A program made the translations under genes and the position numbers. A stretch of 64,000 bases of DNA from Anarhynchus alexandrinus (lineage: Eukaryota > Chordata > Aves > Charadriiformes > Charadriidae): the NCBI GenBank assembly GCA_008711295.1, contig VUYV01000020.1, positions 6,063,094 through 6,127,093 of the forward strand, given 5' to 3'. Below are positions 60,546-64,000 of the stretch, one piece after another. The notes below the pieces were generated by a model that saw only the letters and a list, made by a program, of their open reading frames with translations, had not been told where the DNA came from and ran no database searches. Within the stretch, counting starts at the first letter, position 1; each line of letters opens with the position of its first letter.

Positions 60546-63500
60546 TGTTCCTCAGTTAAGCTTCACTTTGTCAAGCTATACACATCCTGTCATCCTGCAA
60601 TACCAGAGACATCCAAGTTGTCTTGGTTTTTTTTTAAACAGCTTTAATAGGTACATATCTAGGAGGCAACTTCCTTTTCCATTCAGTTAATACTCATCAG
60701 TAAAAACAGTATCAAAAAAAAATTGCTTCAATACTTCTCTGCAGCATTTCCAAAGCATCACAGTTCTTGGGCAACTCTGGAGTAATGCAAAATTTAATCA
60801 AACTATGCAGAAGATTGCGCAAATAGTTCAGCTTTTCCTCAAGGTTTGCTTTTTGGAAGCTTTTAACTCCTAAGTGTTCTTCTGAAAAACTGAGTCCTAA
60901 GCTCACCATTTTCCTCCTCTTGGGTGCAAGACATAATTCCCACCCTCAAAAATATGAAACTCGGACAGAATTCTCTTGGACTATGATTTTGCTAAGGAAA
61001 CCACACACTCTCTCTAATCTTACAGGGATAAGGAAGATTAGAATATGCTATGCAATTATTTGGGTTGCACCGATGCTTCATATTTGAATACGAAGAAGAT
61101 TTTATGTTCTTGACCACTGTACAGCCCGAGTTATTCCATCAATATTTGGGGGTGCTTTTTTCATTCTAGATGACAGCATCAGCAGAGAGTTTTTGTGTGC
61201 CCTATGGAGCAAACTGAGACCTATTGTAAACAAGTGATAAACTGCTATCTTCAGTGGCTCAGTGCCCCATTACCATAGGTGTTCATTTGATCGTAACAAC
61301 AGAGTCCATCACTCAACTATGTTCCAACACAAGAATGTCACCTAAGATTAGGCGTAACGTACTCATTTGAACGCCAGCTTGTCTCTTGAGAGAAATTTAA
61401 GGATAGTCATTGACATAAATCTTAGATCTGAAAGAAGCAATGACTAGAGAAATGCATTTTCCATAACTGAACTTCCTAACCACACAAAGGTTGAATAAGT
61501 TTTACTCTGATGTTCCTTAGCGAGACAGTATGTGGAATACAGCAAAACCCCTTGGGCCACAAAGCTGTTTAGGATTTTGGCCACAGTATAAACCTAAGTG
61601 GACTGTATAAGCTACAGAAACAGAAAGAATTAAACTATAAAACCTGATTTGCACCTCTTGTTGTGATGTGCTAGGATTATCTGATATTTGGACAGCTTAA
61701 AGCATAAACCTCCAACCACATGGTCTGTCACTGCAGATGTTTATTTGAGTCATGTAGGACTTGAGAAGTCAGTATGTATTAACCCTTATGGAGCATAGCA
61801 TAACAGAAAGTTTCTCTTTGAACACACAACTTCTCTGAAAGGAGGAGGGAAGGGATTGTGTGTCTAAAGAACTGATATCTGCAAAGGCTGGGGGGGTTAC
61901 GTCTGCTGTTTTGAGGGGCATTTACTTCTCCAATTTTCATAATATATTATTTCCATGAAAATGCATAAGAAAATCGGAACAGTTGTAATCTAATAGAGAC
62001 TGACTGGAGACAGAGTCTGTGTTGGTCTTTTGTTCTTTAACCAAAAGATTTTTCTGCTTCAATTTAAATAGCTAATATAGTACCTATTTTAACTTACGTA
62101 ATAGAAAATGAAAGATGAGCAGTGACACTTTTCAATATAGTCAAATTGACTGCAGCCCAAGTAATTTAAAAACCTTCAAAACCACCATCGTTATTGGAAC
62201 AGAAGCAAACAGTTGACGAAAATAACTAGAGGTAAGATTACATTTGCAAACTTCGCCCAGCATTCACGCCTGAATCCCTAGCAAGCTCACCTAAAATGGA
62301 CAGCTTTGCAATTGGCTCTGTAAGGTCAGCAAAATAGCTGAGAAAATTTTATGTAATAATATTCTGTGAAAATTAACAGATGTCACATATTACGTCATTA
62401 ATTACATGAGGTAAACTTGACTTTTAAAGTAATCACCCAGAAAACACGTTGAGAAAACTTTCCGAGAATCTCTGTTTGCCTCCATGATTTCCTCCTCTCC
62501 CCCCCACCCCCCAGCCTCTTGCTCTTGTGGCCAAAGAAAGCAGGTCCCTTTCAGAGCCAGTGCACTGCCACAAAGTTCACAAATCTGCCTTTCATTATGA
62601 ATGTTACATATTTGATTATTATAATTAGAGAAACGTAACACAGCTTGCCGCATTGTAATTGACCACAATGATATACATAAAAGTTAAGAAATTTTGGCCA
62701 CAGGGGATTCTATCATTTATTTACTCATACTCAAAAGTCAACAAAAAGACATCAAACATCTTGCATGACCTACAGAAAAGATCAAACACTTTCCAGTGCC
62801 AGACACATGCACAGACATAATACAGAACAGAAGCAGCAGGGAAAAACAAGATTCAGCTGAAATAACCGCAGTATTCAGAAATCAATTCTAAAACAAGAAT
62901 CCTTCCATTACTTAATATAGCATATACCGATATTCAATTGCAGTGTCCTGGATCACATGTGATATGATTTTGATATTCCACAATCTACTGTACCTAAGGC
63001 GTCCTAGGCACCAATGGAGGAACATTTTTGAATGCATGGTGACACCCAAGCGCACGTGTGTTTGTGCACAAGCGTGCACATCTACGCACTCAGAAGTCAC
63101 ATACTCATTTTGTGTTTTAAAAGAAAGAACAACTTTTATGGACCACAGTACTGGGACTGGGTGTTTCTGGTTCATTTTCTGGTAGAGTCCAGAAAGTAAA
63201 CTTGGACAGATGGCTATATTTACATGCCACAAGACAGCAGAGCAGTACAAACGGCCACAAAGGCATCAAGCAGCATGACCACAGAAGGGTCCCTGCATGA
63301 AACCAAGTTTGTGACTCCCTGATCCAAAGGGAGGAAGCGATTATCTTCATTTTCTTGAAAGGTTCAGGTGGTGAGAGTACGTATGGCACAAGGTATTAAC
63401 TGTTAAGGTGTTTAACAGTTATACGCCCAAACTGGTTATGGTTTCTAAATACCTACAATCAGAATTCATGAGAGGGGGAAATAAAACAATGAGAGAGAAA

Positions 63501-64000
63501 TTTCTTCATGAGCGGAAAAAGAACTCGGTAACTTCGAGAGATGAGGGTGCCTCGACTAACTATTCAGGGCATTCTGAGCTTGAACAGGTCAATGGAGACT
63601 CGTACCAGTATGAGTGTCTCAGGCACATGTATGTGCTGTTTTGTTGGTTTATTTAACCAATAAAATTAAGTACAGTTATTCTGATGATGTAAATGTCTTC
63701 TATTACTAGGTCTTATGAAGGCAGGGGAATAAGCCAAAGTTACAAAGCACATTTTCACTGTACTATAACTGTATCCACAGTAGAAATGGAGGTTGCATTA
63801 CTTTAGTAATAGTAATGAAGATAAAGTACAAAGAACCTATACAAGCCCAGAGATAACATGAAGTACACCGTGTAAGAGCTGGGTTTGGCTGAACAATGCT
63901 CAACAACTTTCTGAGTGAAAGGACAGTAAAACCACCTACAAAACAGAAGTCTGCATAAAGCCATTCACTTGAAACATCTGCTAAATGTATTTCAAGACAG
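60546..64000. other. Intronic sequence, no gene recognised
   Basis: AT-rich intron 1 sequence with a C-rich patch near 62,498-62,515 and a purine/pyrimidine-alternating stretch at 63,050-63,090. Open frames at 62.4-63.7 kb have no recognised domain. Confidence 0.6.

Larger units (their letters stand above)
56093..64000 (-). other. PRKCE: PRKCE intron 1, 3' portion
   Basis: Sequence right of the exon is inferred to be the 3' end of the intron between coding exons 1 and 2. It contains a GC-rich block with a CR1 3' end (57.0-58.4 kb), an old MIR-like relic (60.4 kb) and otherwise AT-rich, non-coding DNA. No exon 1 (the N-terminal C2 segment) was seen, so the intron continues past the window. 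Confidence 0.85.

Overview
The window is vertebrate and almost certainly avian nuclear DNA. It is AT-rich, nearly free of coding sequence and low in repeats. It carries a recognisable 3' end of a CR1 non-LTR retrotransposon (about 57,440-57,605), a second CR1 fragment near 750, a candidate endogenous-retrovirus LTR next to an assembly gap, and several old MIR/L2/L3-like remnants. No bacterial-type operon, CRISPR array, tRNA or rRNA gene was found.

The only protein-coding sequence I can support is one 64-nt exon on the minus strand (56,029-56,092). It has a clean acceptor, a branch-point candidate and a donor, and it encodes the end of the C2 domain of protein kinase C epsilon (PRKCE). The gene therefore runs right to left. 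Positions 56,093-64,000 are the 3' part of the intron before this exon (intron 1 of the coding sequence). Positions 1-56,028 are the 5' part of the next intron, which must be at least 56 kb long because I find no exon 3 in the window. Exon 1 lies beyond the right edge and the pseudosubstrate, C1 and kinase exons beyond the left edge.

Layout from left to right: 1-980 holds AT-rich intron and a CR1 fragment. 981-1,507 is an LTR-like segment with 32-bp and 41-bp tandem repeats. 1,508-1,854 is an N gap. 1,855-56,028 is intron 2, with dispersed low-complexity tracts, MIR/L2-like relics (7.26, 37.4-37.6 and 42.5 kb), a strong hairpin at 21.02 kb, a second at 24.13 kb, a cluster of short inverted repeats at 33.3-33.5 kb and a CpG-dense patch at 39.2 kb. 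Then comes the PRKCE exon, and then intron 1 with a GC-rich block at 57.0-58.4 kb that contains the CR1 3' end and some enhancer-like sequence, and a MIR-like relic at 60.4 kb.

I see no previously undescribed multi-gene system. All the longer open frames look like chance frames or frames through repeats. The observations worth following are non-coding: the two hairpins, the GC-rich and CpG-dense patches inside PRKCE introns, and the LTR plus gap. Most need alignment to other bird genomes, or expression data, which I could not run.
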